Shown here: positions 43,342 to 51,791 of the stretch, piece after piece
Layout of the letters: each line of letters begins with the position of its first letter
How positions within the stretch are numbered: position 1 is the first letter of the stretch
Assembly (NCBI RefSeq): GCF_029855045.1
Contig: NZ_CP123228.1
Span: 1,364,001-1,428,000 of the forward strand
Direction: 5' to 3'
DNA length: 64,000 nt
Origin: Piscinibacter sp. XHJ-5
Lineage (GTDB): Bacteria > Pseudomonadota > Gammaproteobacteria > Burkholderiales > Burkholderiaceae_C
Program-made: the position numbers and the translations under genes
Notes under the pieces: model-generated
Seen by the model: only the letters and a program-made list of their open reading frames with translations
What the model was told of the DNA's origin: nothing
Database searches by the model: none

Positions 43342-45116
43342 GGAGTCGTGGGAGCCATCTGCTCCAGCATGTCGGCGAAGGCCTGCACCGCCAGGTCGAT
43401 GTCGTGGCTGGTGCTCGATTCGAGCGGGTTGTGGCTGATGCCGGCGTTCTCGCCGCGCACGAACAGCATGGCCTGCGGCATGGCCTCGTGCAGCTTCATC
43501 GCGTCGTGGCCGGCGCCGCTGGGCATGCGGTGCACCGGCAGCCCGATCGACTGCACCGCGCGTTCCCAGCGCTGCTGCCACGCGGGGTGGCTGGGCGCGG
43601 CCGAAGCGCGCATCGATTCCTCGACGCGAAAGCCGATGCCGCGCCGCTCGCCGATCCGGCGCAGCTCGGCCATCACGTCGGCGGCCAGCGCATCGCGCGC
43701 GTCGTTGGTGGTGGCGCGCAGGTCCAGGCTGAACTGGCAGCGTCCCGGCACGACGTTGATCGAGCCGCCGGGCACGGTGAGCATGCCCACCGTGCCGACC
43801 ACGTGCGGCACCGATGCGGCGCGGCGCTCGACGTAGAGCGCCAGCTCGGCCACGGCGACGGCCGCGTCGCGGCGCCGGTCCATGGGCGTGGTGCCCGCGT
43901 GGCTGGCCATGCCGGTGGCTTCGCAGACGTAGCGCACGCCGCCGTTGATCGAGGTGACGACGCCGAGCGGCAGGTCGAGCTCGTTGAGCACAGGCCCCTG
44001 TTCGATGTGCACTTCGATGAAGCCGAGGTAGCGCGCCGCATCGCGCTGCAGCGCGGCGATGGCGTCCATGGTGGCCGGCAGTCCTGCGGCGTGCATGGCC
44101 TCGCGCATCGTGACCCCATCGGCGTCGGCCTGGTCCAGCCACGCAGGGTCGAACTGGCCGACCAGCGCGCCCGAGCCGAGGAAGGTCGCCTTGTAGCGCT
44201 GGCCTTCCTCCTCTGCGAAGCCGATGACCTCGAGGCCGAAGGGCAGGCGGCGGCCGGCGCGATGCAGCTCGCGCACGCAGGCCATCGGCACCAGGATGCC
44301 GAGGCGGCCGTCGTACTTGCCGCCGTTTCGCACCGTGTCGTAGTGACTGCCGGTGAGCAGCCGGCGCGATCGCGGCGATTCGCCGTGGTACACGCCGACG
44401 ACGTTGCCGACCGCATCGATGTCGACGTCGTCGAAGCCGCACTCGCGCATCCAGCCCGCGAGCCGCTGCGCGACTGAGCGGTGCGCGTCGGTGAGGTAGG
44501 TCACGGTGAGCTGGCCCTGCTCCTTGAAGCCGGGATCGCTGTCGGCGGCGAGCGCCTCGGCCCAATCCCACACGCGGTTGCCCTGCTCGGGCGCCACGCC
44601 GAGCTTGTCGTCGAGCCGGATCTCGGCGATGCGGTGGATGTTGCGCAGGCACTCCGCGAACTCGAAGTCGGGGTGGTGCTCCAGCCGCCGCTCGAAGGTC
44701 GCGATGATCTGCTCGCGGGTGAGCCCGCTGCCGCGCGGCCCGCGCACCGCCAGGATGAAAGGCCAGCCGAAGCGGGTGTTGTAGGCCGCGTTGAGCGCCT
44801 GGATGCGCGCGAATTCCTGCGGCGTGCAGTGGGTGAGCCCGGCGCGGCCCTGCTCGCTCGTCGATTCGGCCGTCAGGCTGCCGCTCACCATCGCCTTGCC
44901 GGCGAGCTCGGGGTGGGCGCGGATCAGCGCGAGCCCGGCCTCGCGGCCGGCCTCGCGCACCACCTGCACCAGCGCATGCTTGAGTTGCGCGAGCGAGCTG
45001 AACGGCCGTGCCGCCGCGGCGCGCTCGGCGATCCATGGCGAGTGTTCGTAGATGCCGTCCAGCAGCGCGGCGAACTCGGCCGGGCTACCGCCATTGAGTT
45101 GGTCCAACGTCAGCAT
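43338..45116 (-). CDS. UraD-AllC fusion: OHCU decarboxylase / allantoate amidohydrolase
   Basis: A 592-residue bifunctional protein. Residues 1-168 are a 2-oxo-4-hydroxy-4-carboxy-5-ureidoimidazoline decarboxylase with RAHPELAG (His68) and FGWPFILAVRG, yielding S-allantoin. Residues about 178-585 are an M20/Zn-dependent amidohydrolase of the allantoate/ureidoglycolate/N-carbamoyl group, with GSHYDTVRNGGKYDG, EEEGQRYKATFLGSG, HIEQGPVLNE, MASHAGTTPMDRRRD and GISHNPLES. The two activities are steps before and after allantoinase (PuuE), whose gene ends one base upstream. Fusion of these non-consecutive steps is known in some bacteria. Both domains appear complete. Confidence 0.92.
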   Translation of the reverse strand: MLTLDQLNGGSPAEFAALLDGIYEHSPWIAERAAAARPFSSLAQLKHALVQVVREAGREAGLALIRAHPELAGKAMVSGSLTAESTSEQGRAGLTHCTPQEFARIQALNAAYNTRFGWPFILAVRGPRGSGLTREQIIATFERRLEHHPDFEFAECLRNIHRIAEIRLDDKLGVAPEQGNRVWDWAEALAADSDPGFKEQGQLTVTYLTDAHRSVAQRLAGWMRECGFDDVDIDAVGNVVGVYHGESPRSRRLLTGSHYDTVRNGGKYDGRLGILVPMACVRELHRAGRRLPFGLEVIGFAEEEGQRYKATFLGSGALVGQFDPAWLDQADADGVTMREAMHAAGLPATMDAIAALQRDAARYLGFIEVHIEQGPVLNELDLPLGVVTSINGGVRYVCEATGMASHAGTTPMDRRRDAAVAVAELALYVERRAASVPHVVGTVGMLTVPGGSINVVPGRCQFSLDLRATTNDARDALAADVMAELRRIGERRGIGFRVEESMRASAAPSHPAWQQRWERAVQSIGLPVHRMPSGAGHDAMKLHEAMPQAMLFVRGENAGISHNPLESSTSHDIDLAVQAFADMLEQMAPTTP

Positions 45117-45117
45117 G

Positions 45118-46074
45118 TCAGCTCCAGTCGAACGCGGTGCGCTCGTCGTAGGGGTGCGTCCCCTTCCAGTGGCGCGCGATGTCGATGCGGCGACACACCC
45201 ACACGTGGTCGTGCGCCTGCACGTGGTCGAGAAAACGCTGCAGCGAACGCATGCGACCGGGCCGCCCGAGCAGGCGGCAGTGCATGCCGATGCTCATCAT
45301 CTTCGGCCGGTCCAGGCCCGCGGGATCGCCCTCGGCATAGAGCACGTCGAAGCTGTCGCGCAGGTAGTGGAAGAAGTCCTCGCCGGTGGCAAAGCCCTGC
45401 GGCAGCGAGAAGCGCATGTCGTTGGCGTCCAGCGTGTACGGCACGACGAGGTGCGGCACCTGCGCGCCGTCGCTCCTGCGCACGCGCAGCCAGAACGGCA
45501 GGTCCTCGCCGTAATGGTCGCTGTCGTACTCGAAGCCGCCGTGGTCGGCGACGAGTCGGCGCGTGTTCGGGCTGTCGCGACCGGTGTACCAGCCGAGCGG
45601 GCGCTCGCCCGTCAGCTCCTCGATGATGCGCATGCCGGTGCGCAGGTGCTCGCGCTCGAGGGCTTCGTCGACCGTCTGGTAGTGGATCCAGCGCCAACCG
45701 TGGCAGGCGATCTCGTGGCCGAGATCGACGAAGGCCTGCGTGAGCTCGGGATGCCGCTGCAGCGCCATCGCCACGCCGAACACCGTCAGCGGCAGGCCAC
45801 GCCGCTCGAACTCGCGCAGCAGCCGCCAGACGCCGGCGCGCGAACCGTACTCGTAGATCGACTCCATGCTGAGGTGGCGCGCCGGATAGCTGGCCGGATT
45901 GAACAGCTCCGAGAGGAACTGCTCGCTGCCGCCGTCGCCGTGCAGCACGGAGTTCTCGCCGCCCTCCTCGTAGTTGAGGACGAACTGCACGGCGATGCGG
46001 GCGCCGTTGGGCCACCGGGCGTGCGGCGGATGGGCGCCGTAGCCTCGAAGATCGCGCGGATAGGGTGAGGTCAT
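45118..46074 (-). CDS. puuE: Allantoinase PuuE (polysaccharide-deacetylase fold)
   Basis: A 318-residue cofactor-independent or metal-light allantoinase of the NodB-like fold, distinct from the dihydropyrimidinase-type AllB. Diagnostic segments are DLRGYGAHPPHARWPNGARI, VQFVLNYEEGGENSVLHGDG, EIACHGWRWIHYQ and GWYTGRDSPNTRRLV. It opens the hydantoin ring of allantoin to give allantoate. Start overlaps the GntR regulator stop by four bases and its stop is one base from the fusion gene, so all four leftward genes form one operon. Confidence 0.94.
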   Translation of the reverse strand: MTSPYPRDLRGYGAHPPHARWPNGARIAVQFVLNYEEGGENSVLHGDGGSEQFLSELFNPASYPARHLSMESIYEYGSRAGVWRLLREFERRGLPLTVFGVAMALQRHPELTQAFVDLGHEIACHGWRWIHYQTVDEALEREHLRTGMRIIEELTGERPLGWYTGRDSPNTRRLVADHGGFEYDSDHYGEDLPFWLRVRRSDGAQVPHLVVPYTLDANDMRFSLPQGFATGEDFFHYLRDSFDVLYAEGDPAGLDRPKMMSIGMHCRLLGRPGRMRSLQRFLDHVQAHDHVWVCRRIDIARHWKGTHPYDERTAFDWS

Positions 46075-46808
46075 GATCGTGGCCGCAACGCCGACTCGAG
46101 GTCGGGCACGCGCGGATCGAGTTGGAGATTGCGTTCGACGTGCAGCAGGTGGTCTTCCATGAGGCGCTGCGCGGCACGGGCGTCGCGCTTCTCGAGCGCG
46201 TCGACGATGGCCACATGCTCCTCGAAGGAGTGCTCGGCCGAATGCGAGGACTGGTACATCAGCGCGATCAGCGAGCAGCGCGACAGCAGCTCCTGCAGCA
46301 TCTCCGCCAGCGTGTCGTTGCCCAGCATGCGCGCCAGCACGGCGTGGAAGTCGGCCAGCAGCCGCGTGCGGCCGGACACGTCCACCTGGCTCACCGAGGC
46401 GCGCTCGGCGCCCAGGTGCTCGCGCAGTTCGGCCACCTGCTCGCGCGTGATGGTGGCGGCCAGGCGGCGGATCATGGCCGACTCGAGCATGTGGCGGACC
46501 TCGAACACCTGGCGCGCCTCCTCCACGCTGGGCTCGGCCACGCGTGCGCCGCGTGCCGGCTCGAGCGTGACCAGCTTGTCGCGGCTGAGACGGTTGAGCG
46601 CCTGCCGCACCAGCGTGCGAGAGACCTGGAAGATGTCGGCGATCTTCTGCTCCGCGAGCTTGGTGCCCGGCATCAGCCGCCGCTCGACGATGGCGGTGGT
46701 GATGGACTCGACGATGCGCTCGGTGGCGCCGCTGTCCGACGCGGACGCGGCGCCCCTTCGGCGGGGCCGCGGCAGGTCGACGATGTTGCGGGCGGCGCGG
46801 GCGGGCAT
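46071..46808 (-). CDS. GntR-family (FadR/FCD) transcriptional regulator of ureide catabolism
   Basis: A 245-residue regulator. A winged helix-turn-helix spans about 30-90 (GTKLAEQKIADIFQVSRTLV with recognition helix SRTLVRQALNRLSRD), followed by an all-helical FCD ligand domain (VFEVRHMLESAMIRRLAATI, with His residues suited to metal or acid binding). It is first gene of the puuE operon and divergent from hiuH. A 16-base perfect palindrome lies 30 bases upstream of its start, consistent with autoregulation and control of hiuH. The ATG at 46808 is chosen because longer forms would read through that palindrome. Confidence 0.88.
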   Translation of the reverse strand: MPARAARNIVDLPRPRRRGAASASDSGATERIVESITTAIVERRLMPGTKLAEQKIADIFQVSRTLVRQALNRLSRDKLVTLEPARGARVAEPSVEEARQVFEVRHMLESAMIRRLAATITREQVAELREHLGAERASVSQVDVSGRTRLLADFHAVLARMLGNDTLAEMLQELLSRCSLIALMYQSSHSAEHSFEEHVAIVDALEKRDARAAQRLMEDHLLHVERNLQLDPRVPDLESALRPRS

Positions 46809-46837
46809 CGGAGGAGGCGGGGCTTGAAGTGTTCGAG

Positions 46838-46853
46838 AAAGTGTATACACTTT
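46838..46853. promoter_or_regulatory. GntR operator between regulator gene and hiuH
   Basis: AAAGTGTATACACTTT is a perfect 16-base palindrome in the 82-base divergent gap. Its TATACA core could serve as the -10 element on both strands, so binding would block both promoters. The TGTATACA centre recurs upstream of puuD at 47306-47317. Confidence 0.75.
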
Positions 46854-46890
46854 GGGCGGCATTGCAAGCCGAAAATCAAGCGAGGCCTCC

Positions 46891-47244
46891 GTGGGAAAAC
46901 TGACGACGCACGTGCTCGACACGATGAACGGGTGCCCGGCCGCGGGCATGAAGGTGGCGCTGTACCGCATCGGGGGCGCGCAGCCGGAGCTCATCCGGTC
47001 GCTGGTGCTCAACGGCGACGGGCGAGCCGACGCGCCGCTGCTCGAAGGCGCCACCATGCGTGCCGGGCAGTATCGGCTGGTGTTCGAGGTCGCTGGGTAT
47101 TTCCGCGGCCGCGGCGTCTCGCTGCCGCAGCCGCCGTTTCTCGACAGCGTCCCGCTGGACTTCGGATTGGCCGATCCGGCGGCCCACTACCACGTGCCGT
47201 TGCTGGCGAGCCCGTGGGCGTATTCGACGTATCGCGGTTCGTGA
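46891..47244 (+). CDS. hiuH: 5-hydroxyisourate hydrolase (transthyretin-like)
   Basis: A 117-residue transthyretin-related enzyme that opens 5-hydroxyisourate to OHCU. It has the family ends: [17 protein letters not shown] with catalytic His at the N-terminus, and the C-terminal tetrapeptide YRGS. The [24 protein letters not shown] strand with the second His is present. A GTG at 46891 is taken as start, because it places HVLDT at the normal distance; earlier in-frame starts would lie in the operator region. It is the first gene of the rightward transcript. Confidence 0.95.
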   Translation: MGKLTTHVLDTMNGCPAAGMKVALYRIGGAQPELIRSLVLNGDGRADAPLLEGATMRAGQYRLVFEVAGYFRGRGVSLPQPPFLDSVPLDFGLADPAAHYHVPLLASPWAYSTYRGS

Positions 47245-47305
47245 GTTGCCGTTGGGGTGCACCGACGCGGAACCCGCACGAACTTGCCGCCATGTGCTAT
47301 CCTGA

Positions 47306-47317
47306 ACTGTATACAGT
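47306..47317. promoter_or_regulatory. Second TGTATACA palindrome, upstream of puuD
   Basis: ACTGTATACAGT, a perfect 12-base palindrome, shares the eight-base TGTATACA core with the operator at 46838-46853. It lies 89 bases before puuD and 61 bases after the hiuH stop, so puuD likely has its own promoter under the same GntR protein. Confidence 0.65.
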
Positions 47318-47406
47318 CGCAGCGGGCAATTCCCTCATCGCCGCGACCATCACACGCTCACAGCGCCCGCAGTGGTGAGCCGGCAATTGACTTCGTTGCT
47401 GCATCG

Positions 47407-48603
47407 ATGGACGCCTACCTTCTCGACTGGCTCAACCTCCTGCTGCGCTGGGCCCACGTGATCGTCGCCATTGCGTGGATCGGCTCATCGTTCTACTTCG
47501 TCTTCCTCGACAACAGCCTCACGCCGCCGACGGACCCCGAGCTGAAAGCCAAGGGCGTCGACGGGGAGCTGTGGGCAGTGCACGGCGGAGGCTTCTACAA
47601 CCCGCAGAAGTACTTCGTCGCGCCCAAGCGAATTCCCGAGCACCTGCACTGGTTCTACTGGGAGAGCTACTCCACCTGGCTCACGGGCTTCGCGCTGTTC
47701 ACCGTGATGTACCTGTGGCAGGCCGGCAGCTTCCTCATCGACAAGAGCGTGCATGCGTGGTCACCGGCCGCCGCGATCGCGGCCGCGCTCGGCTTCCTCG
47801 TCGCGTTCTGGCTCGTCTACGACGTGATCTGCCGCGTCTTCGGCCAGCGGCCGAACGGCGAGCGCATCGTCGGCATCGCGGTGGCGCTGTTCGTGGTGCT
47901 TGCGGCGTGGCTGGCCTGCCAGCTGTTCGCCGGCCGGGCCGCCTTCCTGCTGGTCGGCGCGATGCTGGCCACGGCGATGAGCGCCAACGTGGCGCACTGG
48001 ATCATCCCGGGCCAGCGCAAGGTCATCGCGCAGATGAAGGCCGGCGAGCCGGTCGATCCCCTTCATGGCCAGCGTGCCAAGCAGCGCAGCGTGCACAACA
48101 CCTACTTCACGCTTCCGGTGCTGGTGGCCATGCTCAGCAACCACTACGGCTTCCTCTACGGCGGGCGCCACAACTGGCTGGTGCTGGTGCTGCTGATGGC
48201 TGCCGGCGCGCTCATCCGCCATTCATTTGTCGCCCGGCACAAGGCGCTGGTGCTGGGCAGGCGCGTGCCGTGGGAATTCGCGGTCGCCGGCTGCGTGGCC
48301 CTGATTGGCGTGGTCATCGGCCTCGCGCCGGCCTCGCAGCCGCAAGCCGCCGCCGCGCCGCCCGCCACCTTCGCTCGAGTGCGCGAGGTGGTGACCCAGC
48401 GCTGCGTGCTGTGCCACAGCGAGCAGGTGGTGAACAAGAACGTGCAGCTGCACACGCCGGCGCTGATCGAGAAGCAGGCGCAGGCGATCTACCAGCAGGT
48501 GGTGGTGCAAAAGACCATGCCGTTGAACAACGCGACGCAGATGACCGATGCGGAGCGCGCGCTGGTGGGGCAGTGGTTCCTGGGGGGAGCAAAGACGCCG
48601 TAG
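47407..48603 (+). CDS. puuD: Membrane urate hydroxylase PuuD with C-terminal cytochrome c domain
   Basis: A 398-residue enzyme oxidising urate to 5-hydroxyisourate in the inner membrane. The N-terminal two thirds contain about eight membrane segments with family motifs WAHVIVAIAWIGSSFYFVFL and KYFVAPKRIPEHLHWFYWES and conserved histidines. The C-terminal periplasmic domain has the heme site CVLCHS (Cys333, Cys336, His337), so electrons pass to the respiratory chain rather than to oxygen directly. It completes the urate-to-allantoin route with HiuH and UraD. ATG at 47407 precedes the first helix. Confidence 0.94.
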   Translation: MDAYLLDWLNLLLRWAHVIVAIAWIGSSFYFVFLDNSLTPPTDPELKAKGVDGELWAVHGGGFYNPQKYFVAPKRIPEHLHWFYWESYSTWLTGFALFTVMYLWQAGSFLIDKSVHAWSPAAAIAAALGFLVAFWLVYDVICRVFGQRPNGERIVGIAVALFVVLAAWLACQLFAGRAAFLLVGAMLATAMSANVAHWIIPGQRKVIAQMKAGEPVDPLHGQRAKQRSVHNTYFTLPVLVAMLSNHYGFLYGGRHNWLVLVLLMAAGALIRHSFVARHKALVLGRRVPWEFAVAGCVALIGVVIGLAPASQPQAAAAPPATFARVREVVTQRCVLCHSEQVVNKNVQLHTPALIEKQAQAIYQQVVVQKTMPLNNATQMTDAERALVGQWFLGGAKTP

Positions 48604-48608
48604 CGGCT

Positions 48609-48690
48609 CTGAATGAGAACGGTGCAAGTCGTGACGCACGGCGATATCAGACTCCTTCGCCCGCTCGCGGGAGAGGGCTGGGGTGAGGGC
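48609..48690. repeat. Dispersed repeat: conserved 45-base arm plus palindrome, copy 2
   Basis: It begins 6 bases after the puuD stop and matches 38742-38807 through the shared CGGCGATATC-N-GACTCCT block. The dyad is imperfect on the left (CGCCCGC against GCGGGAGAGG) and is followed by CTGGGGTGAGGGCG, as in the copy inside urtC. It may serve as the puuD 3' end. Confidence 0.75.
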
Positions 48691-48754
48691 GAGCATCTCA
48701 GGCCGTGGTGACCGGCGCGGCGTTTGCGAAGAGACACGGCCTCCGTTCGCTGCG

Positions 48755-48961
48755 TTGCAGTCAGAAATCCGTTCGGGCTGAGCCCTTCGACAGCATGCAG
48801 CTTCGACAAGCTCAGCCGGAGAGGTCGAGCCGTGCGGCGCTGCCCTTCGACAAGCTCAGGGCGAACGGAATGGGGAGTCATCCCAAGAGTCCTTGCAGTC
48901 AGGAATCCGTTCGGGCTGAGCTCGTCGAAGCTGCACACCGATCGGCATGCAGCTTCGACAA
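48755..48961. repeat. Cluster of CCGTTCG-GGCTGAG / TTCGACAAGCTCAG elements (two-unit direct repeat)
   Basis: Two 28-base copies starting TTGCAGTCAG and ending CCGTTCGGGCTGAG lie at 48755-48782 and 48893-48920 and differ at one base. Each is followed by GCATGCAGCTTCGACAA (48793-48809, 48945-48961). Between them is TTCGACAAGCTCAGGGCGAACGG, the opposite end of the same palindrome. The block fills most of the 504-base gene-free gap between puuD and the ROK gene; no gene is supported in that gap. Confidence 0.75.
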
Positions 48962-48968
48962 CCCCGAC

Positions 48969-48990
48969 CCTCTCCCGCGAGCGGGAGAGG
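48969..48990. repeat. Palindromic repeat core, fourth copy
   Basis: CCTCTCCCGC-GA-GCGGGAGAGG, the same dyad as in urtC and before gspA, here without the conserved 45-base arm. Confidence 0.8.
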
Positions 48991-49021
48991 GAGAGCGCCT
49001 GGTTCCCTGGTTCGATCCAAT

Positions 49022-49068
49022 TCAGGCCGAACTTCGATCTTGTCAGGCCGAAGTAGGCCCAATACGAT
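49022..49068 (+). promoter_or_regulatory. Promoter and direct-repeat operator of the ROK-sugar operon
   Basis: TTGTCA (49040-49045) and TACGAT (49063-49068) with a 17-base spacer form a good sigma-70 promoter 40 bases before the ROK gene. TCAGGCCGAA occurs at 49022-49031 and again at 49043-49052, exactly 21 bases (two helical turns) apart; the second copy overlaps the -35/spacer. This suits a dimeric repressor, probably the ROK protein itself. Confidence 0.6.
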
Positions 49069-49107
49069 CCGTCCCCTCACCAAGCGCCGCAAGAGCCGAG
49101 GAGACGA

Positions 49108-50310
49108 ATGGTTCGCTGGAAGGAGCTGTCCGCGAATGAGATGACCTTGCTCGACCATGTGTTCTGGTCGAGCAGCATCTCGCGCGAGGCGCTGGCCACC
49201 GGCTCCGCGTTCTCCAAGAGCCGCGCCAACGCGGCGGTGGCCGGCATGCTCGAGCAAGGTGTGCTCGAAGCGACCGGCGAGCAGGTGGCCACCGGCGGAC
49301 GCCGTGCGGAGACGCTTCGCCTCAGCCGCCAATTGGGCGTGCTGCTCGGGGTCGCGCTTGGCGCCACCGGCCTCGAAGTGGGCGTGCTGGCCCCCGACCT
49401 CGCGCTGCTGGCGCACCACAGCGAGCCGGCCGACGTGCGCGACGGACCGGCCGTCGTGCTGTCTCGCGTGCGCACGCTGATGCGCGAGCTGCTCAAGCAA
49501 TGCGGCGCCCGGGCCCGCGATGTGATCGGCATCGGCATCGGCGTGCCCGGCCCGGTCGATTTCGAATCGGGCCAGCTGGTCAATCCGCCGCTGATGCCCG
49601 AATGGGACGCGTACGCCATCCGTGACGACCTGCGGGCCGACTACAGCGCGCCGGTGTTCGTGGACAACGACGTCAACGTCATGGCGTTGGGCGAGCTGTG
49701 GCGCATGCAGCGCGGGCTGCAGAACTTCCTTGTCATCAAGGTCGGCACCGGCATCGGCTGCGGCATCGTCTGCCATGGCGTCGTGTACCGCGGCGCCAAC
49801 GGCTCGGCCGGCGATGTGGGCCACATCTGCGTCGACCCCGCCGGGCCGCGTTGCCACTGCGGCAATCTCGGCTGCGTCGAGACCATGGCCGCCGGACCCG
49901 CGATCGCGCGCGCCGCCACCGAAGCGGCGCAGACCGGCCAGAGCACGCTGCTGAAGCAGATGCTCGACGAGCGCGGCGTGCTCAAGCTGCAGGACGTTGC
50001 CCAGGCGAGCCGCGCCGGCGACGTGGCGGCCAACGCCATCGTGCAGCGCTCGGGGGCGCTGATCGGCCAGATGCTGGCCTCGGTGGTGAACTTCTACAAC
50101 CCCTCGCACATCTTCGTCGGCGGCGGCATCCAGCGCATCGGACCGCTGTTCCTGGCGGCGCTGCGCCAGAGCGTGTACCACCGCTCGCTGGCACTGTCGA
50201 CGCGCCACCTGGAGATCCAGTACACGCCCCTTGGCGAACGCGGCGGGATCATCGGCGCGGGCGTGCTGGCGATGCAGGAGAGCCTGCGCTTGCACGAGGT
50301 GTCCCGATGA
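49108..50310 (+). CDS. ROK-family transcriptional regulator (NagC/XylR type)
   Basis: A 400-residue protein with an N-terminal winged helix (about 5-75, ISREALATGSAFSKSRANAA) and a ROK sugar-kinase-like domain. The latter has GIGIGVPGPVD, VFVDNDVNVMALGE, GTGIGCGIV and the zinc-binding CHCGNLGCVE. Such proteins bind a sugar or derivative and repress linked transport genes. It is first gene of a six-gene run with the ATPase gene overlapping by four bases, which implies autoregulated control of the whole operon. The effector is unknown. Confidence 0.9.
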   Translation: MVRWKELSANEMTLLDHVFWSSSISREALATGSAFSKSRANAAVAGMLEQGVLEATGEQVATGGRRAETLRLSRQLGVLLGVALGATGLEVGVLAPDLALLAHHSEPADVRDGPAVVLSRVRTLMRELLKQCGARARDVIGIGIGVPGPVDFESGQLVNPPLMPEWDAYAIRDDLRADYSAPVFVDNDVNVMALGELWRMQRGLQNFLVIKVGTGIGCGIVCHGVVYRGANGSAGDVGHICVDPAGPRCHCGNLGCVETMAAGPAIARAATEAAQTGQSTLLKQMLDERGVLKLQDVAQASRAGDVAANAIVQRSGALIGQMLASVVNFYNPSHIFVGGGIQRIGPLFLAALRQSVYHRSLALSTRHLEIQYTPLGERGGIIGAGVLAMQESLRLHEVSR

Positions 50311-51791
50311 GCCTTGCAGTCGCTTTCCAGGACGTGGTCAAGTTCTTCGGCCCGGTGCAGGTGCTGCATGGCGTCAGCTTCGCGCTCGAGCCCGGCCGCA
50401 TCTACGGACTGCTCGGCGAGAACGGCGCTGGCAAGTCGACGCTGATGAAGATCGCGGCCGGCTACGAGCCGGCCAGCGGCGGCGAACTGCTCATCGACGG
50501 GCGGCCGGTGCACTTCAACGGCTCGCGTGCCGCCGAGGCCGAAGGCATCGTGCTGATCCACCAGGAATTCAATCTCGCCGAGGACCTGACCGTGGCGCAG
50601 AACATCTTCCTGGGACACGAGAAGAAGCGCGGCTGGCTGCTCGACGACGCCGCGATGCGCGAAGGGGCGGCCACCGTGATGCGCCAGGTCGGCTTGCAGG
50701 CCGATCCCGACACCAAGGTCCGCCACCTCATCGTCGCCGAGAAGCAGCTGGTCGAGATCGCGAAGGCGCTGGCGCGCAAGGCCCGCCTGCTGATCATGGA
50801 CGAGCCGACCGCCACGCTGACCCCTTCGGAGACGGAACGCCTGTTCGCGCTGATGGCCCAGCTCAAGGCCGCCGGCGTGACCATCATCTACATCTCGCAC
50901 AAGCTCGACGAGGTCGAGCGCATCACCGACGAGGTGATCGTGATGCGCGACGGCCGCTTCGTCGCGCGCGACGCCACGGCGAAGCTGTCGCGCCAGCAGA
51001 TGGCCAACCTGATGGTCGGCCGCGAGTTGTCCGACCTGTTCCCGCCGCGGCAGGCGCATCCGGATGGCGCGCCGCTGCTGACCGTGCGGCGACTGCGCGT
51101 GCCCGGTTGGGCCGAGGACGTGAGCTTCGAGGTGCGCGCCGGCGAGATCCTGGGCTTCGCCGGCCTGGTCGGGGCCGGCCGCACCGAGTTGTTCGAAGGC
51201 CTGCTGGGACTGCGGCCGCACACTGCCGAGCGCGTCGAGATCTCCGGCAGGCCGGTTCACATCCGCAGCCCGCGCCAGGCCGCCCGTCTCGGGCTCACCT
51301 ACCTCAGCGAGGACCGCAAGGGCAAGGGCCTGCACGTGGCGTTCGGGATGACCGAGAACCTGACGCTGATGGACCTGCAGCGCTATGCGCGGCCGTGGCT
51401 TCGACGGGGCGACGAGCGCGCGGCGCTGAAACAGGCGGTGGCCGACTTCGGCATCCGCACCGGATCGCTGTCGCTGCGTGCGTCGTCGCTGTCCGGCGGC
51501 AACCAGCAGAAGCTTGCGGTGGCCAAGGTGCTGCAGCCGCGCCCGCGGGTGGTCGTGCTGGACGAACCGACACGCGGCGTCGATGTCGGCGCCAAGCGCG
51601 ACATCTACTTCCTGATCCACAAGCTCGCGGCCGAAGGCTGCGGGGTCGTCGTCATCTCGTCCGAGCTGATCGAGCTGATCGGCCTGTGCCACCGCGTCGC
51701 GGTGATGCGCGCCGGCCGGCTGCAGGCCACGCTGCCGGCCGAGCGACTGAGCGAAGAGGAGCTGATCGCCCATGCCACCGGCACGCACTGA
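50307..51791 (+). CDS. Sugar ABC transporter ATP-binding protein (two ABC domains)
   Basis: A 494-residue duplicated ATPase of the RbsA/XylG class. The first domain has Walker [10 protein letters not shown] and Walker [13 protein letters not shown], but its signature region reads [16 protein letters not shown]. The second domain has a degenerate Walker A (GLVGAGRTE), usual in this class, [15 protein letters not shown] and [14 protein letters not shown]. It energises uptake of a monosaccharide or polyol with the permease and receptor that follow. It overlaps the ROK gene by four bases and the permease gene by 20. Confidence 0.93.
   Translation: MSLAVAFQDVVKFFGPVQVLHGVSFALEPGRIYGLLGENGAGKSTLMKIAAGYEPASGGELLIDGRPVHFNGSRAAEAEGIVLIHQEFNLAEDLTVAQNIFLGHEKKRGWLLDDAAMREGAATVMRQVGLQADPDTKVRHLIVAEKQLVEIAKALARKARLLIMDEPTATLTPSETERLFALMAQLKAAGVTIIYISHKLDEVERITDEVIVMRDGRFVARDATAKLSRQQMANLMVGRELSDLFPPRQAHPDGAPLLTVRRLRVPGWAEDVSFEVRAGEILGFAGLVGAGRTELFEGLLGLRPHTAERVEISGRPVHIRSPRQAARLGLTYLSEDRKGKGLHVAFGMTENLTLMDLQRYARPWLRRGDERAALKQAVADFGIRTGSLSLRASSLSGGNQQKLAVAKVLQPRPRVVVLDEPTRGVDVGAKRDIYFLIHKLAAEGCGVVVISSELIELIGLCHRVAVMRAGRLQATLPAERLSEEELIAHATGTH

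Noticed and set aside
42121..45036. A 971-codon open frame on the minus strand spanning two genes
   Set aside because: Its second half is the real M20 hydrolase frame, but the first half is an Arg/Ala-rich shadow of the UraD-AllC gene. The true start at 43341 overlaps the upstream stop.
48755..48961. Possible CRISPR array (repeated 28-base units)
   Set aside because: Only two units, 138 bases apart, with palindromic ends and related sequence between them, and no cas genes. It is a dispersed palindromic repeat family.
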